Below, piece after piece: positions 1 to 6,434 of a stretch of 6,803 bases of DNA; positions within the stretch are counted from its first letter, which is position 1; each line of letters opens with the position of its first letter. The notes under the pieces are model-generated. The model saw nothing but the letters and a program-made list of their open reading frames with translations, did no database searches and had not been told where the DNA came from. The position numbers and the translations under genes were made by a program. Source of the stretch: Methanosarcinales archaeon (GTDB lineage: Archaea > Halobacteriota > Methanosarcinia > Methanosarcinales > Methanocomedenaceae); assembly GCA_013330355.1 (NCBI GenBank), contig DUIM01000068.1, forward strand, positions 1 through 6,803, given 5' to 3'.

Positions 1-105
1 ATGGAAGCGGAAGAGATATTCACTATACTTATGGGTGATAAGGTGGAGCCCAGACGGCTTTTTATCGAGCAGCATGCCAGGGAGGTGAAGAACCTTGACA
101 TCTGA
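1..105 (+). CDS. gyrB: DNA gyrase subunit B, C-terminal end (5' partial)
   Basis: The first 34 codons of the window, ending at TGA 103-105, encode the extreme C-terminus of a type IIA topoisomerase B subunit. The visible residues include [14 protein letters not shown] followed by [14 protein letters not shown], which matches the strongly conserved GyrB tail (LMGDxVEPRRxFIExxA...NLDI) at the end of the TOPRIM/tail region. GyrB supplies the ATPase and metal-binding TOPRIM functions of gyrase, but those domains lie upstream of this window. The ATG at position 1 is an internal methionine codon, not the start. The gene overlaps gyrA by 11 nt, and the gyrA ribosome binding site lies within its last codons, so the two subunits are very likely translationally coupled. 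Identity rests on a short but highly characteristic motif plus the adjacent gyrA. Confidence 0.93.
   Translation: MEAEEIFTILMGDKVEPRRLFIEQHAREVKNLDI
81..87 (+). promoter_or_regulatory. Shine-Dalgarno site of gyrA (supports TTG start)
   Basis: GGAGGTG at 81-87 is a near-perfect complement to the 3' end of archaeal and bacterial 16S rRNA and ends 7 nt before TTG at 95. An in-frame stop (TGA 86-88) excludes any start further upstream. The next in-frame ATGs (167 and 182) lack a comparable site. Together these make TTG 95 the preferred start. Confidence 0.75.
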
Positions 106-2650
106 ACACCCGGATGAGCGGGAGGATATAGAAGAACCGGGTATAGAAGAAGGCATAGAAGAAAGCATGGAAGAACCCGGCATGGAAGGTGAGGTCAACG
201 GTGAAGAGGAGCCTACTGAGAATATTGTCCCCATTAATATCGAAGACGAGATGAAGACCTCGTATATCGATTATTCCATGAGCGTTATCGTGGGACGGGC
301 ACTGCCTGACGTGCGCGACGGCTTAAAACCCGTACACCGCCGCATCCTGTACGGTATGCAGGACCAGGGCATGACCCATGACAAGCCCTATAAGAAATCT
401 GCCAGGATAGTGGGTGATGTCATGGGTAAGTACCACCCTCACGGCGACGCTGCCATCTACGACACTATGGTGAGGCTGGCCCAGGATTTCAATATGCGAT
501 ATACCCTGGCCGACGGGCAGGGAAATTTTGGTTCCATTGACGGCGACGCCGCTGCTGCCATGCGTTATACCGAAGTGCGCATGGACCGTATCGCTGAAGA
601 AATGCTGGCCGATATCGACAAGGATACAGTGGACTATGTACCCAACTATGACGGCAGCCTGAAAGAACCGGTTGTACTGCCATCAAAATTCCCTAATTTA
701 CTTATTAACGGCAGTACAGGTATTGCCGTGGGTATGGCAACCAACATGCCACCCCACAACCTCTCAGAGATCATAGATGCCGTGACCATGACCATTGACA
801 ACCCTGACATTGAGATCCAGGAACTGATGGGTGTTGTCAAGGGTCCGGATTTCCCGACAGGTGCCTACATTTTCGGCAGCGCAGGCTTCCACAGTGCATA
901 CAGAACCGGGCGCGGTATCGTAAAGATGCGTGCAAAGACCTCTGTCGAGGAGCACGGGAACAGGGAGAGCATTATCATCGATGAGATGCCCTACCAGGTG
1001 AACAAGGCAAAATTGATAGAAAATATTGCCGCACTTGTCAGGGAAAAGAAAATATCAGGCATCTCGGATTTGAGGGACGAGTCAGACAAAGACGGCATCA
1101 GGGTCGTGATGGAACTGAGCCGGGGCACTAATGCTGATGTAGTGCTGAACCAGTTGTATAAGCACACCCAGATGGAATCCACTTTTGGTATCATCAACCT
1201 GGCACTGGTGGACGGCCAGCCCGAGGTGCTCACCCTAAAGCAGCTCATCCAGTATTTCATTGACCACCGCGTAGAGGTCATCACCCGCCGCAGCCAGTTC
1301 GAACTGGAAAAGGCCAAAAAGCGCGCCCATATTCTTGAGGGTCTGCAGATAGCGCTGGACCATATTGACCAGGTCATAGCCTTGATCCGTGCAAGCAAGA
1401 CAGTGGAAGAAGCCCGAAACGGGCTTATGGCTAATTTTGAACTGAGTGAGGAGCAGGCAAAAGCAATCCTTGATATGAGGCTGCAAAAACTCACAGGTCT
1501 TGAGCGGGAAAAGATAGACAATGAGCACAAGGAGTTGATGGAAACCATCAAATGGCTGCTTGAGTTGCTGGCAGATCGTAACAAGATACTTAATATCATC
1601 AAAGAGGAGTTAACCTCCATAAGGGACAAATACGGGGACGCCAGGCGCACCCAGATAGTAGAAGGCGGCGTGGACCTGGAAGATGAGGACCTGATACCTG
1701 TGGAGGACGTAGTGGTCACCATCTCCAACAGCGGATATATCAAGCGTATGCCTGTGGATACATACAGGCAGCAAAGGCGGGGCGGCAGGGGTGTCATAGG
1801 CATGGATACCAAGGAAGCAGATTTCGTGGAAGACCTGTTCTTAGCCTCCACACATGATTACATCCTGTTCTTCACAGATACGGGCCGGGTTTACTGGAAA
1901 AAGGTGTATGAGATACCCGATGCATCCAGGCAGAGCCGCGGCAAGGCAATAATCAATCTCATTGAGGTGGACAGCGGGGAGAGGATCACTGCCCAGATAC
2001 CTGTTAAGACATTTGAAAGCGGCCAGTACATTATCAAAGCCACCAGGTTCGGAGTAGTCAAGAAGACCGAACTGTCGGCTTTCAAAAACCCCAGGCGGGG
2101 CGGAATCATAGCTATTACCCTTGATGAAGGTGATGAACTTGAGATAGTTAAGCTTACTGACGGCACCAAGGACATTATCATCGGCAGCCGTCATGGTAAA
2201 GCCATACGTTTCAAAGAGGCTGATGTGCGGCCGACAGGAAGGGGGGCTCGCGGCGTTAGAGGCATCAGGCTTGTGGGTGATGATTATGTGGTAGGGATGG
2301 ACATCGTAAGTGACGATGCTGCCCTGCTTACGATCACCGAGAACGGGTTCGGTAAGCGTACTGAGTTTAATGAATACAGGAAAATGAACCGGGCGGGCCA
2401 GGGTGTCATAACCATTATATCCAGTATCCGCAACGGCCTGGTCGTGGATGTCAAGGCCATTAATGAATCGGATGAACTTATGATAACCACGTCCAACGGC
2501 ATCATCATCAGGGTGCCTGTGTCTGATATCAGGGTGCAGGGACGAAATACACAAGGTGTCAAGATAATGAATGTCAAACCCGGAGATAAAGTAATGGCAG
2601 TTGCCAGGGTCGTTGGCGAGGATAACGGTATTGGAAAAGATAATATATAA
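95..2650 (+). CDS. gyrA: DNA gyrase subunit A
   Basis: This is the DNA cleavage and rejoining subunit of gyrase, an A2B2 enzyme that introduces negative supercoils with ATP. Residues 1-45 form a Glu-rich, repetitive tail, unusual for GyrA. The canonical protein begins near [15 protein letters not shown] (about 46-60). The winged-helix CAP domain carries the [10 protein letters not shown] motif (114-123) and catalytic Tyr158 in AAMRYTE. The tower and coiled-coil region runs to about 515, including [19 protein letters not shown] and the [15 protein letters not shown] gate helix. The C-terminal beta-pinwheel has a GyrA box, QRRGGRG, near 560-566, which favours gyrase over topoisomerase IV ParC, and later repeats such as PRRGGI and GRGARGVRG. 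Length is 851 residues, close to other GyrA proteins, and the C-terminus lacks a long acidic tail. Ala119 replaces the usual Ser (E. coli Ser83), while Asp123 (E. coli Asp87) is kept. It starts on TTG, overlapping gyrB by 11 nt. Confidence 0.97.
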   Translation: MTSEHPDEREDIEEPGIEEGIEESMEEPGMEGEVNGEEEPTENIVPINIEDEMKTSYIDYSMSVIVGRALPDVRDGLKPVHRRILYGMQDQGMTHDKPYKKSARIVGDVMGKYHPHGDAAIYDTMVRLAQDFNMRYTLADGQGNFGSIDGDAAAAMRYTEVRMDRIAEEMLADIDKDTVDYVPNYDGSLKEPVVLPSKFPNLLINGSTGIAVGMATNMPPHNLSEIIDAVTMTIDNPDIEIQELMGVVKGPDFPTGAYIFGSAGFHSAYRTGRGIVKMRAKTSVEEHGNRESIIIDEMPYQVNKAKLIENIAALVREKKISGISDLRDESDKDGIRVVMELSRGTNADVVLNQLYKHTQMESTFGIINLALVDGQPEVLTLKQLIQYFIDHRVEVITRRSQFELEKAKKRAHILEGLQIALDHIDQVIALIRASKTVEEARNGLMANFELSEEQAKAILDMRLQKLTGLEREKIDNEHKELMETIKWLLELLADRNKILNIIKEELTSIRDKYGDARRTQIVEGGVDLEDEDLIPVEDVVVTISNSGYIKRMPVDTYRQQRRGGRGVIGMDTKEADFVEDLFLASTHDYILFFTDTGRVYWKKVYEIPDASRQSRGKAIINLIEVDSGERITAQIPVKTFESGQYIIKATRFGVVKKTELSAFKNPRRGGIIAITLDEGDELEIVKLTDGTKDIIIGSRHGKAIRFKEADVRPTGRGARGVRGIRLVGDDYVVGMDIVSDDAALLTITENGFGKRTEFNEYRKMNRAGQGVITIISSIRNGLVVDVKAINESDELMITTSNGIIIRVPVSDIRVQGRNTQGVKIMNVKPGDKVMAVARVVGEDNGIGKDNI
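125..190 (+). repeat. Degenerate 12-15 nt repeat encoding acidic GyrA tail
   Basis: Five consecutive imperfect units of the form GGN-AT(A/G)-GAA-GAA, two of them followed by a proline codon, encode [18 protein letters not shown] and GMEG at residues 11-32. Units two and three are almost identical at the DNA level. Such in-frame minisatellites expand and contract by slippage, so tail length may vary between close relatives. That variability is inference. Confidence 0.7.
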
Positions 2651-2660
2651 TAATAACGTA

Positions 2661-2669
2661 AATATATTA
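2661..2669 (+). promoter_or_regulatory. Possible TATA box of an scpA promoter
   Basis: AATATATTA lies just after the gyrA stop in a 69-nt AT-rich gap, preceded by CGTA, which could be part of a weak BRE. With usual archaeal spacing, transcription would begin near 2690, leaving a leader of about 30 nt that contains the scpA ribosome binding site. The gap is short and AT-rich throughout, so scpA may equally be read through from gyrBA. Confidence 0.33.
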
Positions 2670-2673
2670 CGAC

Positions 2674-2694
2674 TTACAAGAATTTACAAGAATT
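2674..2694 (+). repeat. Perfect 10-bp tandem repeat in the gyrA-scpA gap
   Basis: TTACAAGAAT occurs at 2674-2683 and again directly at 2684-2693, with one further matching T at 2694. The period of 10 bp is close to one helical turn, so the copies would face the same side of DNA. It lies just downstream of the putative TATA box, around the expected transcription start. It could be an operator or a chance duplication. Confidence 0.8.
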
Positions 2695-2703
2695 CCGGAT
2701 TTC

Positions 2704-2710
2704 AGAGGGG
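2704..2710 (+). promoter_or_regulatory. Shine-Dalgarno site of scpA
   Basis: AGAGGGG at 2704-2710 ends 9 nt before ATG 2720. A nearer ATG at 2711 is followed by one sense codon and then TGA, so it cannot start a useful protein. This supports 2720 as the scpA start. Confidence 0.55.
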
Positions 2711-2719
2711 ATGAGCTGA

Positions 2720-3460
2720 ATGGAAGAATTAGTTGAGATACCGTTTACTTATGACTATTTACCTGTGGGTCAGGATGCACAGGATATTTATGAAGAGCCT
2801 GTTGAGATACTGGTGAACCTTGTCCGTGAAGGGGAGATAAACCCCTGGAGCATTGATATAGTAGAAATAACTGATAAGTTCCTGCGCCACATTGAAGAAC
2901 TGGAACGTATGGACTTAAGGATATCAGGCAGGACACTCCATTATGCAGCTATCCTGCTGCGCATGAAGTCCAATATCCTGGTGGAAGAACCTGTTATTGA
3001 GGATGATTCGTGGATCGATGATATGGACTTTTTTGATGTGGACGATTATCCTGTACCAAAAGCACCTGTCAGGCGCCATTCCCAGCGCTCGGTCACACTG
3101 GATGAACTGATACTTGAACTGGAGAAAGCAGAAGTGGTTGAACGGCGTAAGACTATCCGCAAAAAAGCGAGGGAGACTATGGAACTTGACCGGCCGACCA
3201 CCGAACAGGTACTGGATGTAGCCCATGAAGAGGATATCGAAGGCAGGGTGGATACGATGAGGAAAACGCTGAACAACATCCTGGAAGACAGGACATATAT
3301 CGCACTTAGTGAACTGCTGTCAGGGGACCGTTCAAATAAACTGATGACCTATATCTCACTATTGTTCCTTGCAACCAATAAGGAGATATGGCTTGAACAG
3401 GAAGAACTCTTCGGTGAGTTATATATCAGGTATCCTGATTCACCGGGGGTATGTTCATAG
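2720..3460 (+). CDS. scpA: Segregation and condensation protein A (condensin kleisin)
   Basis: ScpA is the kleisin subunit that closes the SMC ring in prokaryotic condensin and binds an ScpB dimer. It acts on the nucleoid in chromosome compaction and segregation. The protein has 246 residues, normal for the family. The N-terminal helical SMC-neck-binding domain (about 20-90) shows EPVEILVNLVREGEINPW, then DIVEITDKFL and RISGRTLHYAAILLRMKS, which closely fits archaeal ScpA. A very acidic linker follows at about 92-109, rich in Asp and ending near the FFDVDD segment, then a basic, helical middle segment (about 125-155) expected to contact ScpB. The C-terminal winged helix that binds the SMC head is at about 177-236, with LMTYISLLFLATNKEIWLEQ and EELFGELYI. 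Its stop overlaps scpB by 10 nt, implying coupled synthesis of the partner subunits. No smc gene lies in the window. Confidence 0.95.
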   Translation: MEELVEIPFTYDYLPVGQDAQDIYEEPVEILVNLVREGEINPWSIDIVEITDKFLRHIEELERMDLRISGRTLHYAAILLRMKSNILVEEPVIEDDSWIDDMDFFDVDDYPVPKAPVRRHSQRSVTLDELILELEKAEVVERRKTIRKKARETMELDRPTTEQVLDVAHEEDIEGRVDTMRKTLNNILEDRTYIALSELLSGDRSNKLMTYISLLFLATNKEIWLEQEELFGELYIRYPDSPGVCS

Positions 3461-4587
3461 GGGACCGTGAGGTAATAGAGGCTGCATTATTTGCTGCAGG
3501 CCAACCGGTAGATCTTGCTACATTAAAGGAACTGGTAAGTAAAAAGAAAAAAACCCGTAATATCGTACATTCACTTATACAGGAATACCAGGAGCGGCAA
3601 TCAGGACTGGATATCATTGAGGTGGAAGGCAAGTACGTAATGCAGGTCAAACCTGAATATGCAGACCAGGTCAGGAGTGTGGCCCCGAAGGAACTGCCAT
3701 CCCCTGTGCTTCGGACCCTTTCCATGATAGCTTACCACCAGCCACTGCTCCAGAGTGACCTGGTAGAAAAACGCGGCAGTGCCACTTATGACCACGTAAA
3801 GGAACTGGAGGCCAGGGGACTGATAAGCAGGAGCCCGGAGGGAAGAAGCCGGATACTCACGACCACACAGGGATTTGCAGAATATTTCGGTCTAAGATCC
3901 AGTGATCCTGAGTATATTAAGCAGAAGATCATCGAGCTGGTATCCGAGCAAGGGCAAACCGGGCTTGACAAGTGGCTGGGTGTGAAGCCCACCGTAGGTG
4001 TTACAATGGGATATCTGTCACTTATGTTCCTGCTTGGTATTGATAATTTCAAGGTTGTGGATCCGTATAAACCCACAGAGAAAGATATCCTGCGAATAAA
4101 AGACGTGAGCAAGCTGGTGATATCAAAGGGGTACGGGGAAAGGATTGCAGAATACTTTAATGGTGAAATAATAGAGGTGCAGGCTGTTACTTTCGATGAC
4201 CTGCTTGAAACCATAGAAAAACTCTCACCTCTTGGCAGTAAGTACAAGGTAAAAGCAGCAGTTGAAAAGGTAAACGAATTAAAGGAACAATATTTATCAA
4301 AAACTTTTGGCATTACTACCAGGGTGAAGCCTGCTACCGATATGGTGGCCCGGCTCATTACCGATATGAAGCTCAATGTATCAGCCGGCGGGCTGTTGAT
4401 AGCCCCTGACTATGGATTATCGAGTGAGGGAGTAGATGTATCATCAGGTGCGGATATACTGGTGCCCTCACACAAGAATGCTGCAGATGATATCATTAAG
4501 CGTGTATGCCAGCGCTATGATGCCATTATTAACGGTATTACTAACGTGAATGCCAATGGTATTGCCGAAAAGGATTTTAAGGTCTGA
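3451..4587 (+). CDS. scpB: Segregation and condensation protein B with long C-terminal extension
   Basis: ScpB is the winged-helix partner that binds the ScpA kleisin in SMC condensin. Residues 1 to about 148 match the standard protein. The first winged helix has EAALFAAGQPVDLATLKEL and the YVMQVKPEYADQVRS strand pair. The second has SPVLRTLSMIAYHQPLLQSD, then EKRGSATYDHVKELEARGLI and a final TTTQGFAEYFGL. ScpB is usually about 170-220 residues, but this protein has 378. Residues 150-378 include a possible helical pair (GYGERIAEYFNG), a charged helix near 250-285 and a C-terminal block ILVPSHKNAADDIIKRVCQRYD. I do not recognise that region. It stays open without frameshift and ends 23 nt before the next gene, so it is a real extension. 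ATG 3451 is the only plausible start because an in-frame TGA lies at 3436. The G-rich run 3445-3449 is too close to be a normal binding site, so reinitiation after scpA translation is likely. Confidence 0.92.
   Translation: MFIGDREVIEAALFAAGQPVDLATLKELVSKKKKTRNIVHSLIQEYQERQSGLDIIEVEGKYVMQVKPEYADQVRSVAPKELPSPVLRTLSMIAYHQPLLQSDLVEKRGSATYDHVKELEARGLISRSPEGRSRILTTTQGFAEYFGLRSSDPEYIKQKIIELVSEQGQTGLDKWLGVKPTVGVTMGYLSLMFLLGIDNFKVVDPYKPTEKDILRIKDVSKLVISKGYGERIAEYFNGEIIEVQAVTFDDLLETIEKLSPLGSKYKVKAAVEKVNELKEQYLSKTFGITTRVKPATDMVARLITDMKLNVSAGGLLIAPDYGLSSEGVDVSSGADILVPSHKNAADDIIKRVCQRYDAIINGITNVNANGIAEKDFKV
3898..4584 (+). other. Unassigned C-terminal region of ScpB
   Basis: This part of scpB encodes about 229 residues beyond the standard two winged helices. 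It starts after the YFGLRSSDPEYIKQKI transition. A first segment (about 150-205) is helical with a hydrophobic stretch GYLSLMFLLGIDNF, too short and mixed to be a clear membrane helix. A second (about 210-285) has alternating charged helices. A third (about 288-362) contains a Gly/Ser-rich loop (SAGGLLIAPDYGLSSEG) and a charged terminal helix. No catalytic motif is recognisable. Similar extensions may exist in related archaea, but I cannot confirm that from the sequence alone. Confidence 0.6.
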
Positions 4588-4589
4588 TT

Positions 4590-4601
4590 ATTATTAATAA
4601 T
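4590..4601. repeat. Perfect 12-bp AT palindrome between scpB and oxidoreductase gene
   Basis: ATTATTAATAAT at 4590-4601 is a perfect inverted repeat with no loop, filling most of the 23-nt gap. It lies only 9 nt before ATG 4611, too close to act as a TATA box for this gene at normal archaeal spacing. It may simply be AT-rich spacer, or keep the start region unstructured. Confidence 0.55.
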
Positions 4602-4610
4602 GGATACAAT

Positions 4611-6020
4611 ATGGCAGATTATGATGTGATTGTAGTGGGTGGCGGAATTAGCGGCCTGATGTCTGCTATGGCGCTTTCAAAACATGGAAAAAAGGTACTT
4701 GTCCTGGAAAAACGTAGTTATGTGGGTGGAAACTGCAATAGTTATGATGTAAATGGATTCCAGGTAGACACCGGTGTCCATGCGATAACCCACTTGCGGG
4801 TAGGGCCGCTGCGCCGGCTTATTGATACATATTTCGATTATACCCCCATGTTCCTTGACCATGGGGCTTATCATGTCAGGACTCCAAACGGATTATCAAA
4901 GATACCGTCCAACTTAAAGGAGTTTGCCAGATTCGATGTCCTGCCAAAAATGGATCGGTTGCTGCTCAGCCAGGCCATTACCAAGGCTTTTACCCAGTCC
5001 ACGCTTGGGTCTGACCTTAGCAACCAGTCAGTATATGATTACCTGCCCGGTGGGCTTTCAGAGGATTCACTGGATTTTATCAATGCTATGTGTTACTCAT
5101 TATCTGGTAAGTCCATGTATGAGACCTCAGTACACAGGATCCTGACAGGCAGTGGTTATATGCGGGATAGTGTACCTGAGAACTTCCTTGAAGATGAAGA
5201 TATCGCCAAATCCTATCTGGCCCTGCTTGCAAATCAACTTACTGTGAGCCAGTTGAAGGGACACCTGTCAATCCTGAGCAGGCTTGGCAATAATGATATT
5301 GGATATTCCCAGGCATATCCACGCAAGGGTCTTAAGGCGTTTTTGAATGCAGTTTTATTTTCCATGAATGATTCTGTTCAGATAAAGACTTCATCAAGGG
5401 TAACAGGAATAAATACCATAGAAGGGGTCGTAAAAGAAGTGGTCACCCCTGAAGGGACTTACAAGGCTGATGTTGTGGTCTTTACAGGCTTTGCAAAGGA
5501 CCTGCCTGCTCTTACGGATAATCTGCCGTCGTCATATATACAGGATATTAACCGGATAGTGCAGACCCATAGTATGACAATATGGCTGGGTCTTGATACA
5601 AAGTTACCTGAATTCGATTACAAGGGTTCCGAGGTGTGGTTCAAGCGCAGGGCTTTCTGGGCCATGCCAATTAGCAACTATGACAAATCACTTGCACCTC
5701 CCGGCAGGCAGTTGGTTGGGTTCACTTTCATTGTTGATGAATCCGTACCACTGGTAAAGGACAGGAAGCGGATATATAATACCATACTGAATGCACTGCC
5801 TGGTATCGAAGACCATATCGTGATGACACACTACCAGTATACTATTCCCGAAAAGGCTGCTGTGACCATTAATAGCTATTTTGCAGATACCAGGACACCT
5901 GTTACGAACCTGTATCTTGCAGGTACTGATACTGATAGCAGGAGTATGGGTATTACCAGGGCTGGTTATTCGGTTCTGGGACTATTGAAGGTCTTGCGTG
6001 AGGACCATCATATCGAATAA
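4611..6020 (+). CDS. Phytoene desaturase-like FAD-dependent oxidoreductase (COG1233 type)
   Basis: This is a flavoprotein of the CrtI/phytoene dehydrogenase-related amine-oxidase superfamily, whose members desaturate, saturate or isomerise isoprenoid chains. The Rossmann FAD-binding motif is at the N-terminus: DVIVVGGGISGLMSAMAL (about 5-22), with Glu33 in VLVLEKR placed to bind the adenosine ribose. It is followed by YVGGNCNSYDVNGFQVDTGVH, typical of this family. The C-terminal FAD motif is NLYLAGTDTDSRSMGITRAGYSVLGLL (from residue 433, here a long conserved block). Length is 469 residues, usual for the family, with no signal peptide. Starting 23 nt after scpB on the same strand, it is probably co-transcribed, although no strong Shine-Dalgarno is seen (only GGAT at 4602-4605). 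The substrate cannot be read from sequence: carotenoid precursors, lipid side chains or a prenylated cofactor are all possible, and the family is often over-annotated as phytoene desaturase. Confidence 0.85.
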   Translation: MADYDVIVVGGGISGLMSAMALSKHGKKVLVLEKRSYVGGNCNSYDVNGFQVDTGVHAITHLRVGPLRRLIDTYFDYTPMFLDHGAYHVRTPNGLSKIPSNLKEFARFDVLPKMDRLLLSQAITKAFTQSTLGSDLSNQSVYDYLPGGLSEDSLDFINAMCYSLSGKSMYETSVHRILTGSGYMRDSVPENFLEDEDIAKSYLALLANQLTVSQLKGHLSILSRLGNNDIGYSQAYPRKGLKAFLNAVLFSMNDSVQIKTSSRVTGINTIEGVVKEVVTPEGTYKADVVVFTGFAKDLPALTDNLPSSYIQDINRIVQTHSMTIWLGLDTKLPEFDYKGSEVWFKRRAFWAMPISNYDKSLAPPGRQLVGFTFIVDESVPLVKDRKRIYNTILNALPGIEDHIVMTHYQYTIPEKAAVTINSYFADTRTPVTNLYLAGTDTDSRSMGITRAGYSVLGLLKVLREDHHIE

Positions 6021-6023
6021 ATG

Positions 6024-6368
6024 TCAGTTCTTTTTCTTCCTGTCCCGCATATATTCTGAAAAACCTGAATTTAGCAGTACCAGAATTCCTGAAACGAATG
6101 TGATTAATCCAAACTCACTTGGGTATATTAATTCGCCTTTCACTATCAACAGGACTCCTGTGTGCAGTACTACCAGACCCACTATAAATGCAGATATCCG
6201 GGGCCTGCCTGCTACGATGCCATAGTAGAGCACGGTGGCAGTTAATGTCCCCACACCGAAATAGATGAATGGAGTACCATCCTGGCCATCCAGTGATATT
6301 ATTATACCGGCTAACAGGAAACCAATACCTAAAGCTGCCAGTGTGTTTTTCTTATTCTTGAACCTCAT
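6024..6368 (-). CDS. Small four-helix integral membrane protein, function unknown
   Basis: This 114-residue protein has four clear hydrophobic helices at about 9-26 (TLAALGIGFLLAGIIISL), 33-53 (PFIYFGVGTLTATVLYYGIVAG), 59-77 and 86-103. Lys/Arg-rich ends (RFKNKK at the start, RDRKKK at the end) and the GRPR turn between helices 2 and 3 predict both termini inside, with the acidic loops DGQDG and ELIYPSE outside. I recognise no family or functional residues. The start at 6366-6368 is supported by AGGA on the minus strand (bases 6376-6379), 7 nt upstream. It faces the oxidoreductase gene tail to tail with 3 nt between stops and is divergent from the methyltransferase gene. The regular helices and charge pattern make it a real gene rather than a shadow of the overlapping + strand frame. 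Confidence 0.75.
   Translation of the reverse strand: MRFKNKKNTLAALGIGFLLAGIIISLDGQDGTPFIYFGVGTLTATVLYYGIVAGRPRISAFIVGLVVLHTGVLLIVKGELIYPSEFGLITFVSGILVLLNSGFSEYMRDRKKKN
6028..6040 (+). terminator. Possible U-tract terminator after the oxidoreductase gene
   Basis: A pyrimidine run (TTCTTTTTCTTCC) begins 8 nt after the TAA at 6018-6020. Archaeal RNA polymerase terminates at T-rich tracts on the coding strand without needing a hairpin, so this could end the + strand operon. The same bases encode the Lys/Arg-rich end of the convergent membrane protein, so the run may exist for coding reasons. Confidence 0.35.
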
Positions 6369-6370
6369 AT

Positions 6371-6400
6371 TACCATCCTGCCTTTTACTATAGTATGGTA
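6371..6400. repeat. Inverted repeat in the divergent promoter
   Basis: TACCAT (6371-6376) and ATGGTA (6395-6400) form 6-bp arms separated by 18 bp, and the spacer ends with a perfect 10-bp palindrome, TACTATAGTA, at 6386-6395. The arms sit over the likely start of the minus-strand transcript. This could be a regulator binding site, but short arms in AT-rich DNA arise by chance fairly often. Confidence 0.4.
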
Positions 6401-6413
6401 TTAATAATTATGC

Positions 6414-6434
6414 GATATATTACCTGATATATTA
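6414..6434 (+). repeat. Direct repeat GATATATTA, 12-bp period
   Basis: GATATATTA occurs at 6414-6422 and 6426-6434, separated by CCT, immediately upstream of the methyltransferase start. The first copy is a candidate TATA box. The second would overlap the expected transcription start or leader. Confidence 0.6.

Noticed and set aside
991..1851. Long (286-codon) open frame antisense to gyrA
   Set aside because: It is very Ser-rich with no domain pattern and lies fully within a strongly conserved gyrA region. It is a mirror effect of gyrA codon use.
1841..2554. 237-codon antisense frame opposite the GyrA C-terminal domain
   Set aside because: Its composition is His/Pro/Tyr-rich without recognisable motifs, and the + strand encodes clear GyrA pinwheel repeats.
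95..2650. Topoisomerase IV subunit ParC instead of GyrA
   Set aside because: A GyrA box (QRRGGRG) begins the C-terminal domain and the gene overlaps a gyrB-type tail, both favouring gyrase.
2641..2670. Possible terminator after gyrA
   Set aside because: The sequence is AT-rich but has no T-run on the coding strand and no stem-loop. The following genes are close and on the same strand.
3786..4376. 196-codon antisense frame opposite scpB, overlapping its extension
   Set aside because: It is Ser/Pro-rich and without motifs, and the + strand scpB frame is continuous with the conserved winged helices. The extension is better explained as part of ScpB.
4588..4610. TATA box and leaderless promoter for the oxidoreductase gene
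   Set aside because: The AT palindrome ends 9 nt before the ATG, so normal archaeal spacing would start transcription inside the gene.
4600..4626. Earlier ATG at 4600 as the oxidoreductase start
   Set aside because: It is in a different frame and runs into a stop after a few codons.
5998..6225. + strand frame across the minus-strand membrane protein
   Set aside because: It starts inside the end of the oxidoreductase gene and has no coherent composition. The minus-strand frame has four regular membrane helices with the expected charge distribution.
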